Shown: one piece after another, positions 23,664 to 35,438 of the stretch
Layout of the letters: every line of letters begins with the position of its first letter
Position numbering within the stretch: the stretch's first letter is position 1
Assembly: GCA_020631735.1 (NCBI GenBank)
Contig: CM036162.1
Coordinates: forward strand, 94,040,401-94,104,400
Length of the DNA stretch: 64,000 nt
Source: Saccharum officinarum
Taxonomy: Eukaryota > Streptophyta > Magnoliopsida > Poales > Poaceae
Direction of reading: 5' to 3'
The notes under the pieces: model-generated
Told to the model about the DNA's origin: nothing
Seen by the model: the letters and a program-made list of their open reading frames with translations, nothing else
Databases searched by the model: none
Position numbers and translations under genes: made by a program

Positions 23664-24225
23664 TAATTTCTCCAACTGCAACTGAGCAGGCTACAAATGC
23701 CATCGCTGCTAGAAAGCAGAAAACGAGCAAGCAAAGAATTGATGCGGCTGCAGGGCGGGTACAGCATACACCCCGGTTCGCTCACTTCTGCACCAGAGCA
23801 GAGAAATGTGAGCGCCGTGTACTGTGCAGTGTATGATCCTGCACCGCGCCGTGCCGTTCGTAGCAAGTCGCCGGCCGGTCCAGCAGCTGGACCTGGACGT
23901 CGTCTCAGGCTGACCACTCTGCATCGGACTATCGGTCATTCATAGCAGTTCCCAGAAGGTGGCGAAGCTTTTTAACTCTTTCACCAACCAATCGCCAATG
24001 CTTCTCATTACTGAAGTCCTGGCAAGTACGTGCACGTTACTGTGTAGTGTACTAGTGTGTACTGTAAGTTCGAGTAGGCCTCGCGTGCACCTGTGTCTGT
24101 GGCATCGTGTGATAGGACGCTTCCTGCCAGCCGGCGGACATGTGGTTCCCGTCCTCCATTTCCCTCGGAGGGACGGCGATCGCCTTCCTAAACCCCTTAT
24201 ATCACACTGCCCTCCGCTCGGCGCC

Positions 24226-24255
24226 ATGACTGGCTACTGGAGGAGTCGCAGCTAG
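24226..24255 (+). promoter_or_regulatory. Upstream ORF in the KCS leader (9 codons)
   Basis: ATG at 24226 opens a 9-codon frame ending TAG at 24253-24255, 32 bp before the KCS start. A TATA-like CTTATATCA lies at about 24196, so the uORF is probably transcribed. An effect on KCS translation is inference. Confidence 0.4.
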
Positions 24256-25029
24256 CAAAGGGAGAGACCCGGGTGCGGGTGGTGAGCATGGACGTGGAGC
24301 ACAAGGATCACCTCCTTGCCGCGGCGCACCGCGTGCTTGGCGTCGCGGTGCTTCTCCTCTGCCTCTTCGCCGAGCTTCTCGTCTTCGCGTTCAGGCGCCA
24401 CGCGGCGCTGCACCTCGTCCCGGCCAGCGCGATGCTGCTGCTGTGGCGCTTCAACAGGCGCGCCGCGGCGGCAGCGGCGGCGGACGTTGGCCTCGTCGAC
24501 TTCTCGTGCCTGAGGCCGCCCCGGCGGCTGCGGATCCCGATCCCGGGGCTCCTCGAGCACCTCCGCCTCATCGGCTGCTTCGACGACGGCAGCGTGGAGT
24601 TCATGTCCCGGGTCATCGAGGCGTGCGGGATGGGCGACGAGACCTACTTCCCGCCGTCGCTGCACTACATCCCGCCGTCGGCGACGCACGCCGACGCCGT
24701 GGCCGAGGCGCGCGGCATGTACCTCCCCACGCTCGACGCGCTCTTCGCCAGGACGGGCGTGCCGCCGTCCGCCGTGGGCGCGCTCGTCGTCAATTGCAGC
24801 GGCTTCTGCCCGGCCCCGTCGCTAGCGGCGCTGATCGCGGGGCACTACCGCATGCGCGCCGACGTCAGGACGGTCAGCCTCTCCGGCATGGGCTGCGCGG
24901 CGGGCGTCGTCGGCGTGGACGTCGCGCGGGGCGTGCTGAGCGCGCACGCCGCCGCCAGGTACGCACTGGTCGTCAGCGCGGAGATCGTCACGGTCGGGTG
25001 GTACAGCGGCAGGGACCGCTGCAAGCTCC

Positions 25030-25552
25030 TGTTTGATCTTTAGGATCGTATAGCAGTAGTACAGTGGGGTAGGATCTATGCATTTCGTGTATAAACATCA
25101 AGTTCCTAGTACAAGATCTAACGGATCCGAGAGAGAGTGAGAGAAAAGGAGAGATCGAGGTAGTGCAAACCATCGGAAGGAAGGGTGGTGGTGTTGGAGC
25201 TCGAGCCGGTCGCCATCACGGACGTTGATGGTGGCTGCGCACGGGCAGCGACGTTCGGGGAAGGGAAAGTCGATGCAGTGGAGATCCGGCGGCGCAGTGC
25301 AGTGGCGGTGACGGCGTGGAGGTACTTCCCGTCACTTGGCTGCGCCCCTATTCGAGATCGGATTTAGGGTTTGTAGGTGGGACGTCGAGCTCAGATCAAC
25401 CTCGTGAGCAGAGCCGCCGGCCCCCACCTCTATTTATAGCGCAGGGTGACGGGGGCCCTCCAGCCATGGATGGGCTGGGCGCCCCCGATCAGGGCGCGAG
25501 TCAAGGCCCAAAGAAGCCGTTGGGCCTCCTTGGTCAGGAGATCAACCTAACA
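25030..25552 (-). repeat. Copia 3' LTR (left copy, 523 bp)
   Basis: On the minus strand it starts TGTTAGGTTGATC and ends AAAGATCAAACA. It reads identically to 31249-31771 (constant offset 6,219). Minus-strand TATAAATA (at 25431-25438) is the likely promoter motif. Confidence 0.95.
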
Positions 25553-25753
25553 TTCTCCCCCTTGATCTCAACATATACTTTAACCTTTAAACTTTGACTT
25601 CAATACTTTTCACTTTACTCGTTCCATCACAGATAAGTGTATAGAGCATATTTCATCGTCACGGTCAACTGCCGATGGATTTGACAGCTACAATACACAT
25701 ATCTGATCTGAAACAGTTACTTTAACTTTGGGCCCTTTATTATTGTCCAGGAG

Positions 25754-28555
25754 TCATAGGCTTTCCCTTAAACCCATGCCGGCTACATGTTCTCTGAACA
25801 CGTTGGGTGATAAGCCTTTTGTAAGCGGATCCGCGAGCATCTTTTCAGTGCTTATATGCTCAAGACTTATAATTTGATCCCGGACTTTATCTTTCACAAC
25901 ATAATACTTTATGTCAATGTGTTTGGCAGCACCACTTGACCTATTGTTGTGAGCGTACTGTACTGCTGGATCATTATCGCAGTATAACTTTAGTGGCTTA
26001 TGTATGCTGTCGACCACATTCAAACCGGGTATGAACTTCTTTAGCCAGTTCACCTGCCCCGTTGCCTCATAACACGCTACAAACTCGGCATACATTGTGG
26101 ACGATGTAGTGACGGTTTGTTTCGAGCTTTTCCATGAAATTGCTCCTCCTGCGAGAGTGAATACATATCCTGACGTGGATTTTCTATCATCTCCCGCATA
26201 ATCAGAATCCGAATACCCCACTATCTGGAGAGAATCTGATTTTCTGTACGTCAACATGAGGCCTTTCGTACCTTGCAAATATCGCAAGACTTTCTTTACC
26301 AATTTCCAGTGTTCAATTCCTGGATTACTTTGAAATCTGCCAAGCAACCCGGTAACAAAAGCTAAGTCAGGGCGCGTGCATACTTGAGCATATTGCAGGC
26401 TTCCGACAGCAGAAGCATATGGAACCACTTTCATTTGATCGAGCTCGTATTGGTTCCTAGGGCATTGAAAATCCCCATATCTGTCGCCCTTGACCATAGG
26501 TGCAGGTGAGGCACTACATTTATGCATACTGAATTTCTTTAAAACTTTTTCTACGTATGCCTTTTGTGATAGTCCTAATACCCCTTTATTTCTATCTCGG
26601 TGAATCTCTATGCCCAAAACAAATGAAGCTTCACCAAGATCTTTCATATCAAATTTTGAAGATAAAAACTTCTTTGTCTCCAGTAGTAGACTGACATCAC
26701 TACTAGCGAGTAAGATATCATCTACATACAGGATTAGGAAGATATACCTTCCATTCTTAAACTTTGTATAAACGCAATTATCCTCAATGTTTTCTTTAAA
26801 CCCAAAAAACTTTATTGTTCTATCAAACTTCAAGTACCACTGTCTCGAAGCTTGCTTTAACCCATAAATCGATTTCTTTAAGCGGCATCCCATTCGTTCT
26901 TTTCCTTCTACGACAAAACCTTTCGGTTGTGCCATATAAACATTTTCCTCCAGATCCCCATTCAGGAATGCCGTTTTTACATCCATCTGATGTAATTCTA
27001 AATCATAGTGTGCCACTAACGCCATTATAATTCTGAAGGAATCCTTACATGAGACTGGAGAAAACGTCTCATTGTAATCAATCCCTTCTCTTTGCGTAAA
27101 ACCTTTTGCCACAAGTCGCGCTTTAAATCTTTCAATATTCCCTTGGGAGTCACGTTTTGTCTTGTAGACCCATTTGCAGCCTACTGTCTTGGCTCCTTTA
27201 GGAATAGGCTCTAAGTCCCAAACTTTGTTGGTACTCATTGACTTTATTTCATCTTCCATGGCCTCAAGCCACTTGGATGAATTATCGCTTCTCATGGCTT
27301 CTTCAAATGAAGTGGGATCACCCTCCATTTGAAAATCTTCAGTGTTATACACCTCATAATCATTGGGTATAGCTGATCTTCTAACTCTTTGGGACCTTCT
27401 AGGGGCCTCCACATTTGGCACATCTTCTGTTTGGGGCTGTTGTTGCTCCCCCTCATCTGTGGCATCAGTTTGTATAGGTTCCTGAAGAACAGGTTCCTCA
27501 TCATTGTTTATTGTTACCACAGGAGAACTGACAACAGGTGTTGGCACTACAGTATCTGGCACTGTTGGTGCAACAAGAACAGGTAGTTCAAAGAATGGTT
27601 CCTGAATCATCGGATTGGGCACACATACCCGCTTCTCCTCAAGAACAATTTCTCGAGCCACCATGCTCCCCCTCATCATTTCATCCTCTAAGATAACAGC
27701 GTGTCTCGTTTCTACAAATTTTGTGTATCTGTCTGAACAGTAGAAACGAAAACCTTTTGACTTTTCAGGATAGCCAATAAAATGGCAGCTTACTGTTTTG
27801 GGATCTAACTTTCCAATATTTGGGTTAAACACTTTTGCCTCAGCAGGACTCCCCCACACACGCAAGTGTTTTAGTGAAGGTTCTCTTCCTGTCCACAACT
27901 CATATGGTGTTTTGGGCACCGCTTTACTTGGTACTCTATTTAGAATATGAATGGCGGTTTTTAACGCCTCCATCCATAGACTCAATGGCAAGTCAGAGTA
28001 ACTCATCATACTACGCACCATATCCATTAAGGTACGGTTGCGCCTTTCAGCTACTCCATTCTGCTGAGGTTCGCCCGGTGTAGAATACTGGGCTACTATG
28101 CCATTCTCCTGTAGAAACCTTGCAAAAGGTCCAGGAACTTGGCCATACGGGGTATGCCGACCGTAGTACTCCCCACCACGATCAGACCGGACCACTTTAA
28201 TCTTTAAATCATGCTGATTTTCGACTTCAGCCTTAAATATTTTAAATTTATCCAACGCTTCATTTCTTTCTTTAATTGGATAAATGTAACCATAACGGGA
28301 GTAATCATCTGTGAATGTTATGAACGAGTCAAAACCATCCACACTTTTCACAGGAAAAGGACCACAGATGTCTGTGTGAATTATCTGTAGAATTCCTGTG
28401 CTTCGTTTAGCATCCTTTTTAATTTGCTTTGTGTATTTTCCTTTAATACATTCTCTACACTGTTCAAAGTCTGAGAACTCTAATGGAGGAAGAATATCAT
28501 TCTTAACTAGTCTCTCTATTCTCCCCTCGAAATATGGCCTAAACGACAGTGCCAT
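25754..28555 (-). CDS. Copia pol: integrase, reverse transcriptase, RNase H
   Basis: An uninterrupted 933-codon frame. The integrase core shows [30 protein letters not shown] and the conserved Glu in [11 protein letters not shown]. Reverse transcriptase shows [33 protein letters not shown] and the catalytic [10 protein letters not shown]. RNase H shows YSDSDYAGD and [14 protein letters not shown], ending with TKGLSPNVF. The ATG at 28555 is unlikely to be a real start: in copia elements pol is translated with gag, and here it lies one base out of frame with the gag-protease frame it overlaps. Confidence 0.93.
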   Translation of the reverse strand: MALSFRPYFEGRIERLVKNDILPPLEFSDFEQCRECIKGKYTKQIKKDAKRSTGILQIIHTDICGPFPVKSVDGFDSFITFTDDYSRYGYIYPIKERNEALDKFKIFKAEVENQHDLKIKVVRSDRGGEYYGRHTPYGQVPGPFARFLQENGIVAQYSTPGEPQQNGVAERRNRTLMDMVRSMMSYSDLPLSLWMEALKTAIHILNRVPSKAVPKTPYELWTGREPSLKHLRVWGSPAEAKVFNPNIGKLDPKTVSCHFIGYPEKSKGFRFYCSDRYTKFVETRHAVILEDEMMRGSMVAREIVLEEKRVCVPNPMIQEPFFELPVLVAPTVPDTVVPTPVVSSPVVTINNDEEPVLQEPIQTDATDEGEQQQPQTEDVPNVEAPRRSQRVRRSAIPNDYEVYNTEDFQMEGDPTSFEEAMRSDNSSKWLEAMEDEIKSMSTNKVWDLEPIPKGAKTVGCKWVYKTKRDSQGNIERFKARLVAKGFTQREGIDYNETFSPVSCKDSFRIIMALVAHYDLELHQMDVKTAFLNGDLEENVYMAQPKGFVVEGKERMGCRLKKSIYGLKQASRQWYLKFDRTIKFFGFKENIEDNCVYTKFKNGRYIFLILYVDDILLASSDVSLLLETKKFLSSKFDMKDLGEASFVLGIEIHRDRNKGVLGLSQKAYVEKVLKKFSMHKCSASPAPMVKGDRYGDFQCPRNQYELDQMKVVPYASAVGSLQYAQVCTRPDLAFVTGLLGRFQSNPGIEHWKLVKKVLRYLQGTKGLMLTYRKSDSLQIVGYSDSDYAGDDRKSTSGYVFTLAGGAISWKSSKQTVTTSSTMYAEFVACYEATGQVNWLKKFIPGLNVVDSIHKPLKLYCDNDPAVQYAHNNRSSGAAKHIDIKYYVVKDKVRDQIISLEHISTEKMLADPLTKGLSPNVFREHVAGMGLRESL

Positions 28556-29931
28556 AATTTCGACGACGCATCTTGAGTTCTCTTTCGTTTTCTGTTTACG
28601 TTCACTAACGAGAATACGTTATCATTCGCATCACATACGGAATTCACATTTTCACGAAGTGATAACAAATAAAGATCTTGCTTTTGAAAAGCAAGGCCAA
28701 CACATTCATTATTACATAAAATTTCACATTTGCCATCTCCAAAATGGCAATCGAATCCATCATTGTCCAAACATGACACACTAATCAAGTTTCTTTGTAA
28801 TGACGGGACAAATAAAACATCTTTCAACAAAAGAATGAATCCATCGGCAAGCTCTAAGGAGACATCGCCAACAGCTTCGACGTCTGCTTGGACTCCATTT
28901 GCGACTTTAATGTGCCTTTCGCTTCTTTGCGTAGTTCTCGTCGAACGGAATCCCTGTAAAGAATTTGCAACATGAACAGTTGCTCCTGAGTCAATCCACC
29001 AAGTAGATTTCGAATACTGTACATACAGGGATTCATTTATAAACGTAATCATGTTCTCACCTTGCTTTGCCATGATCATCTTTAGGAAATCGGGACAATC
29101 TTTCTTGTAATGTCCCGTCTTCTTGCAGTGAAGACACTGATCTTTGCTGACTGTAAACTTGTTCTGCTGAGGCTGATGCTGCATGGGAGCTTTGCCCTTT
29201 GGCTTTGAGGGAGAGTTGGCATTGGCATTGTAATTCTTTCTTTTGTTGTCTTTAACAAAATTGAGAGTACCACCATTGGCGGCTTTTATCCTCTCTTCTT
29301 CCTGTGCACACATCGCCATACAACGTTCTAAATCCCATTTTTCGGGCTGAATGTTGTAGTTGACAACAAAAGTGTCAAACTCTTTTGGTAACGAAGCAAA
29401 AATCAGATGGACAAGAAACTCTTCTGTAAGAGCCAGGTCCATTGATTTTAACTTGTTATTCAAATGATTCATCTTTGATATGTGCTCTCTAATGCCATTG
29501 CCTTGACCACCTCCAGTGTATTTTTCTGTCACCAGCTGCTTTATCAGCTGAGTAGCATATGTCTTTGAAGAGCCATAGAACTGACTCTTTATCCTTTCCA
29601 AGTACTCTGTGACAGTGTCACACTCTTGGATTGAGCCCATTATGGTAGGCTCAATTGTGTTCTTTATGACAGCAACACACTTTTTGTTGGCATTGACCCA
29701 CTTTTGCTTTTGTAGGTCATATGCCATCTGTACTGGAGCATGGTCCCTCTCTTTTTTCTGCCATTCAGCATCAGACTCATTAGCCTCCCTCACCGGTGCC
29801 ACAGGTTCACTGGGGCATGGTGTGGTGACCACCCAGTCTACCTCAGCCAAAACAAAGGCGAGGTCTATTTTCTTTTTCCATTCATTGTAGTTGTCACCTT
29901 TGAGGGGTGGGATATCTTTGATAAACCCCAT
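28516..29931 (-). CDS. Copia gag-protease and start of integrase
   Basis: A 471-residue frame from the ATG at 29931. Gag of the UBN2 type begins [21 protein letters not shown] zinc knuckle ([16 protein letters not shown]2CX4HX4C) follows, then the aspartic protease motif [11 protein letters not shown] and the GAG-pre-integrase motif [12 protein letters not shown]. It ends at TAG (28516-28518) where the frame slips by one base relative to pol. Confidence 0.92.
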   Translation of the reverse strand: MGFIKDIPPLKGDNYNEWKKKIDLAFVLAEVDWVVTTPCPSEPVAPVREANESDAEWQKKERDHAPVQMAYDLQKQKWVNANKKCVAVIKNTIEPTIMGSIQECDTVTEYLERIKSQFYGSSKTYATQLIKQLVTEKYTGGGQGNGIREHISKMNHLNNKLKSMDLALTEEFLVHLIFASLPKEFDTFVVNYNIQPEKWDLERCMAMCAQEEERIKAANGGTLNFVKDNKRKNYNANANSPSKPKGKAPMQHQPQQNKFTVSKDQCLHCKKTGHYKKDCPDFLKMIMAKQGENMITFINESLYVQYSKSTWWIDSGATVHVANSLQGFRSTRTTQRSERHIKVANGVQADVEAVGDVSLELADGFILLLKDVLFVPSLQRNLISVSCLDNDGFDCHFGDGKCEILCNNECVGLAFQKQDLYLLSLRENVNSVCDANDNVFSLVNVNRKRKRTQDASSKLWHCRLGHISRGE

Positions 29932-31248
29932 CAAAGAGTAACCTCCTGAAAATATAAGTCATATAAAGTGAGAACTTAATTATAACATGAATAATTGCAT
30001 GCTTTAGTTCCAACGTTGGTCAAAATTAAAACATACAAGAACATTCTTTTTACACTAATTCTAGATCACCGTTGGGCAGAAATAGAATTAATGCATGAGA
30101 AAATCATAATAACATCATAATACTGCTATTAATCAACGTTGGTCAGAATAATAACAACATTATGATCATATTTTAAATTTATCCATTTTTCAAAATTAAA
30201 TTCTCCCGTTGGTTCGAATTTAATAATGAAATAACATCTTTAAGTACGCAGCGGAAACACTTTTAACATAAATATTCCTATAATTATTTTTCCAGAAACA
30301 TGAAAAATACTGTACTGTTCTCCGAAAATTTATCGTTGGACAAAATTTATACGGAGATCTAACATCAAAATTCAAATCAAAACATTGAAATATGCATTAA
30401 CATAGTTTCTGGAAAAACAAAAAGAGGAAATCAATTTCTGTTTCTATTTTGGCCCAGCCGCGGTCGCTGTTCACTTGCGGCCCAGCCCGGGTTTTTTTTT
30501 TTTTTTTCCCTGTTCAGCCGAATAGGGCGCGGCCCAAAACGATAGCGGGCCTCGGCCTAACACTGTCCGTGGCCCAGCTGCGCCAAAACGGCCGGCCTGT
30601 TCGCTGAGTCGCCGAGGCAGCCGCGCCCAGGCCGCAACCTGGGCCTGGGCCGGCATTTCGGCCTCCCGCACTTGCCCGCCTGGGCCGATTCTAGCCCAGC
30701 TCTCCTTCAGCTGATCTGTGCCGTTCATTTCAGGGTTGATCAATCCGACGGCTAGGCGTGTGGATCGGAGGATCAAAACCCGTCAGCCGCACCCTTGAAC
30801 CCTATCCCTAGGTCACATTTTCCATTCCTCTCCTCCCTCCGTTCTCTCAGTGCCGCCCAAAGGAAGAGCAGCAGCACCGGCAGCCGTCCATGGCGGCTGG
30901 GAGGAAGAAAAGTGACGCCGCCGCGGTGCCCTTCGCCGGCGTGCGCGTTCCCCGCGAGGGAGAGCGCGCCGCCGTCGAGCGGTTTCGCAACGGCGTCTTG
31001 CGCGTGCGCCGCGGCAACTCGCCGGCGAGCGGCGGTTCCGACGGCTATGCCCGCACGGCGTCCAAAACACCGGCGGTAATGGCGGCTGGAACCGGGTAGG
31101 TCCCCTCCACCCTCCTTTCTTCTTTAACCGATTAGGGTTAGGGTTAGGGTTACATTTGAAATTGTTTTCCGATTTCAGATCGGTTCATTTCTGTCTTTTC
31201 TATTCCCCAACAGCTAGATCTACATGCTATGTAGGCGTCGGATACCAT
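29932..31248 (-). other. Copia 5' leader with spaced CGTTGG motif
   Basis: A 1.3-kb untranslated leader between the 5' LTR and gag. 29990-30420 is AT-rich and contains CGTTGG at 30014, 30070, 30137, 30207 and 30334, each followed by TCA/GCA/ACA and AAATT-like DNA; spacings are 56, 67, 70 and 127 bp. 30430-31100 is GC-rich, with a plus-strand ATG frame at 30890-31099 (69 codons, antisense to the element). Three TTAGGG units lie near 31133-31151. Confidence 0.6.
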
Positions 31249-31771
31249 TGTTTGATCTTTAGGATCGTATAGCAGTAGTACAGTGGGGTAGGATCTATGC
31301 ATTTCGTGTATAAACATCAAGTTCCTAGTACAAGATCTAACGGATCCGAGAGAGAGTGAGAGAAAAGGAGAGATCGAGGTAGTGCAAACCATCGGAAGGA
31401 AGGGTGGTGGTGTTGGAGCTCGAGCCGGTCGCCATCACGGACGTTGATGGTGGCTGCGCACGGGCAGCGACGTTCGGGGAAGGGAAAGTCGATGCAGTGG
31501 AGATCCGGCGGCGCAGTGCAGTGGCGGTGACGGCGTGGAGGTACTTCCCGTCACTTGGCTGCGCCCCTATTCGAGATCGGATTTAGGGTTTGTAGGTGGG
31601 ACGTCGAGCTCAGATCAACCTCGTGAGCAGAGCCGCCGGCCCCCACCTCTATTTATAGCGCAGGGTGACGGGGGCCCTCCAGCCATGGATGGGCTGGGCG
31701 CCCCCGATCAGGGCGCGAGTCAAGGCCCAAAGAAGCCGTTGGGCCTCCTTGGTCAGGAGATCAACCTAACA
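31249..31771 (-). repeat. Copia 5' LTR (right copy, 523 bp)
   Basis: Identical by eye to the left LTR, with TATAAATA on the minus strand at 31650-31657. Its outer end abuts the duplicated target GCTCC and the resumed KCS frame. Confidence 0.95.
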
Positions 31772-32495
31772 GCTCCTCCTCAACTGCTTCTTCCGCACCG
31801 GGTGCGCCGCCGCGCTGCTGACGAGCACCTCCGCCGTCTCGGTGCCGCCCAATTGCAAGTACCGGCTCGTCGCGCTGGCGCGCACGAACCGGACGGCCGA
31901 CGACCGCAGCTACGCGTCCGCGGTGCGGGAGGAGGACGGCGAGGGCATCACGGGGTTCTCCATCGGCCGCGGGCTCGGCGGCGTGGCGCGCGACCTCCTG
32001 CGCGCCCACCTCCTCGCGCTCGGCCCCGCTATCCTCCCGTGGCACGAAAAGCTGCGGTACGCGGCGGCGCTGCTGCTGTTCCGACGTCGGCAGCAGAGGT
32101 TCAAGAAACTCCAGGACGACGGCGACGGGAACACCGACGGCCCGAAACCGAACTTTTTAACCGCGGCGAGCCACTTCTGCCTGCCATCGTCGGGGAAGCC
32201 GATGATCCGGAGGCTGGCGGAGGGGCTCGGGCTTGGTGAGCGGGAGGCGGAGGCGGCCCTGATGACGTTCCACCGGTTCGGCAACCAGTCGGCAGCGTCG
32301 CTGTGGTACCAGCTCGCGTACCACGAGGCGGCGGGGCGGGTCCGGCGCGGCGACCGGGTGTGGCAGCTCGGCATGGGGAGCGGGCCGAAGGCCAACAGCG
32401 TGGTGTGGGAGCGCGTTAGCGGAGACCCAGAGCCCGCGGCCGCGGACAATGGCCCCTGGGCCGCAGCAGTGCACATTTGCCATTGTTCAGCCTAA

Positions 32496-35438
32496 AGTTA
32501 CTTCAGAGTCTCTAAAATTGACGGATATTTTCGGCCGCGTGAGATTGACATTGATGCCATAGCATAAACTGCTGCATTTTAACCTCTGCACCGGTGCTTG
32601 CGTATAGATGTTGCTTCAATGAATCGATTTGATCCTTCTCAGTGATAGGCATCGATGATATTGATCGACAGTAAAGGAAAAACGATGAAACAGTTCCTTG
32701 TGTGCCGTTCAAAAAGAGGGTCCGGGTTTGAGCTTCAAAAAAAAAAAAGACAGTCGATATTGAAAAGTTCACTATAACTCCTATACCAGTTTTTGAACTT
32801 TTTCTTCCCCTAATGCCACTTACAATTTGAAACAGGGGAGTAGTTTCCTAATTTAAGTGTCTTTTTCTCCAAATTAGTTAGGATGTTACTTTGTTTGGAT
32901 TCTTTTGGCGCAAACATGCATAATTAATTTGATCTATCATCGTAGATTACCTCTATGTTAGGCAGTGTACTTCGCTGATCTACATTCCCGGTTGAATTCT
33001 TTTTTTTTCGAGATATTAATTTGATCTATCATCGTAGATTACCTCTATGTTAGGCAGTGTACTTCGCTGATCTACATTCCCGGTTGAATTCTTTGGGCAG
33101 TCAAATTTTGTCCAACCATCATAAATTTCCACATCAAGAATCATCACATGCTGAAGAAACTAGTTACAGATAATATTATTGGACCAAATATTTCAGAACA
33201 ATAACTCAAGCTAGAGCTTGCTAAAACTAAAAGCAAACAGAGATAACTCTCGAGACTTAACTACTACCTTAATTTTCTGAGATAACGCAGACAAAGAAAA
33301 AGACATGAGAAACTACTGATTGATTCTTCCTTTATGATGATGCCTTTGCCCCCCCCTTTTGCAAACTAACTTGGGGAATATTTTTACAAATTATGCAGTG
33401 ACAACGGCCCTTGATCCCTCCTTTCACACACTTATGTTCCTTGACTGTTTCTGGCCGTAGATTCTTTTGAAGCCAGCATGCAGACTTGCACATCCATTTT
33501 TTTACAAAATGGAATCTTCAGAGTTACATTGACGCAGATCTCTGCAAATAAATAAATAAACATGTACATGTCCACACGTTATTTGTGACTTGATCACATG
33601 ACAATATTCAACACAGATTTAGAAAGAGAAAAAAGGTTTACTAATGTGAGATTGTCCTTATATGTAAAAAGATTAGAAGAACACTTTACTCGAATAGAAA
33701 AAAAAAGAACAAAGAATAAGAAAAGTGAACACAAGAAACTGAATTGCACTTCTATCCTGGACCATATCATCATCGAATGAATAAACTAGAACACAACAGA
33801 AAAGAGACATATGAAGAACACAAACCAGCAGCCGAGATATAATCCGCGTGTAGCATGAGTGTCACTAAAAGAAGGCAGCAAAGAGTAGCTTGTTTCAGAT
33901 TCATCTTGGCCCGTAACCTGTATCTTTAGCAGACAGTATAGTACGTAATAATATATATAGGCTAATCAAAGAGAGAAAAAACGACCCATATCCATCTTAA
34001 CGCCATATATGAGTCAAATCTGTAACTGCTTTTGTGTATGCATCCCTGATTTACCGAGTCATAGTGACTGCATCTAATCTTTTCGTGGCCCTATCCCTAT
34101 ATCCCAGCAAAACTGAAATCTAGATGCTTTCGACGGGGTTCATGCATGGAAACATGCAGGATCATGAGTTGCTCTCACCATGTCATACGAAGGAGGAGAT
34201 TAATGAACGAATCATAGAGTTTTTGTGCAAACAGATCCATGCATCTTTAACACTACACCACAGCACTAAATCGCGACAAAAGGGCCCCATCACGTATCAT
34301 ACGAACAATCAAGTTGAGCAAATCCAGTTCCTCGCTTTGCGTGGTTGCAGGCCACAACTCATCGAAATTCAATGGATCGGTTCAGAATGGGTGCTGATGC
34401 CCTTTGTCCGCACATAAAGTTTGAATTCAAATTTAACTTGTGCGTGAGGAGGTAAAAAAAAACGAAAAACAAATCACTCCGGCTGTGCTCTTCTCCCGGA
34501 AGCGCTTGGACATCTACTGCTGGGTTGCGCCGCCTACAGTCCACAGTCCAGTGGCAAAGTTTGGTTCAGGCTTTTCTGAAGTTCCACGGAGGATTGGTTC
34601 CATCAGAATCGACGAGTCCAAAGGAGAGAAACAGTACGCAAGCACCAGACCAAGTTAATTTGATTCATTCATTGGCCATATTCATCGTTTGGCCAGACTT
34701 GAAGCGAACTAAAAATGGGCAGTTGCTCAGATATAAATGCCTTCAGCCATTCTGCGGATCATTCGTCCAATAGTCTGTTTCTGTTTGGTATGCTACCGCC
34801 CAAACCCCCTTCCCCAAATAGACGAGGACTTGAATCTTCGAGATTATATGAAAATCGAAATTAAAAATTATGTTCAACATCTTTTCCTTGGATTTGAAAA
34901 GTTTTGCTACTACCGAGTACAATGCCTAGACATCATGACAGGGGGAATTCAGTGGAACATACTTCCGAGAGAGTACCGTAGGAATACAAGATGTGTAATC
35001 TAAAGTAACAAGATCAAGACGCTTGACTAAAATTAGTTGCCAAATTCCATTGTTTAGCCATTTTGTAAAATATAAAATAAAAAACTTCTTAAAAAAAGAA
35101 GAGATCTACAACAGCCTTGCTATTTTACAAAGTCATATAGGCAACATCTGTGGTTGGCTATATATATGGCTACCGAAAATCAAGGGATAGTCAGCTTCCT
35201 ATTTTACAAAATTAGATAACATATTTGTTGGAGCCTATTTTTTACTATACAAATTCTAAATACCCTCAACAACAAGAATAACCAAGCTGTTAGAGTTGCT
35301 CTTAGCGCAATGCAGTGATGTATAAAGGCGAACGTGTAAACCAATGTCCATCCAGTTAAAGATTTTGTAGAATCCACTAGTCTATGATATCGGTAATGCT
35401 ATGCGCGCGCTTCACTCCTTTGCGTGTTGATGCCGCTA
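32496..35438. other. Intergenic, no gene recognised
   Basis: About 2.9 kb, mostly AT-rich, downstream of KCS copy A. It holds the 92-bp duplication listed separately. Short frames at 33598-33780 and 34124-34417 begin with ATG but show no family resemblance and biased AT-rich composition; I do not call them genes. Confidence 0.55.
32923..33097. repeat. Direct tandem duplication, 92-bp period
   Basis: An 83-bp segment beginning ATTAATTTGATCTATCATCG and ending GGTTGAATTCTTT occurs at 32923 and again at 33015 with no difference I can see; the copies are separated by a T-run plus CGAGAT. Confidence 0.92.

Larger units (their letters stand above)
25030..31771 (-). mobile_element. Complete Ty1/copia retrotransposon inserted in KCS copy A
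   Basis: A 6,742-bp element in minus orientation with two 523-bp LTRs and target duplication GCTCC (25025-25029, 31772-31776). Next to the 5' LTR (right side), minus-strand ATGGTATCCGACGCC resembles a tRNA-Met primer site. Next to the 3' LTR (left side), AAGGGGGAGAA is the polypurine tract. Gag-protease and integrase-RT-RNase H frames are both long and nearly intact, with one frame offset between them. Confidence 0.95.
24288..32495 (+). pseudogene. KCS: 3-ketoacyl-CoA synthase (copy A), split by a copia insertion
   Basis: Coding parts are 24288-25029 and 31777-32495; without the insertion and one GCTCC they form a single 486-residue frame with no other break. The N-terminus has two hydrophobic segments (LGVAVLLLCLFAELLVFAF; LHLVPASAMLLLW), as in ER-membrane KCS enzymes. 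The condensing domain shows PPSLHYIPPSATHADA and the nucleophile Cys170 in VVNCSGFCPAPS. HRFGNQSAASLWYQLAY carries the catalytic Asn, but the position of the catalytic His is Pro in HFCLPSSGKPMI. Family knowledge: KCS condenses malonyl-CoA with acyl-CoA in very-long-chain fatty acid synthesis for waxes and lipids. The C-terminal tail (GPWAAAVHICHCSA) departs from the copy-B ending (GPWKDCIHRYPVKET). The copia insertion at codon 248 should abolish normal protein. Confidence 0.9.

Noticed and set aside
31130..31152. Telomere-like TTAGGG repeats
   Set aside because: Only three units, hexamer type and not the plant TTTAGGG array; lies in a copia leader, so not a telomere.
33598..33780. 60-codon Lys-rich frame as a small gene
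   Set aside because: AT-rich chance frame with no homology, promoter or splice context.
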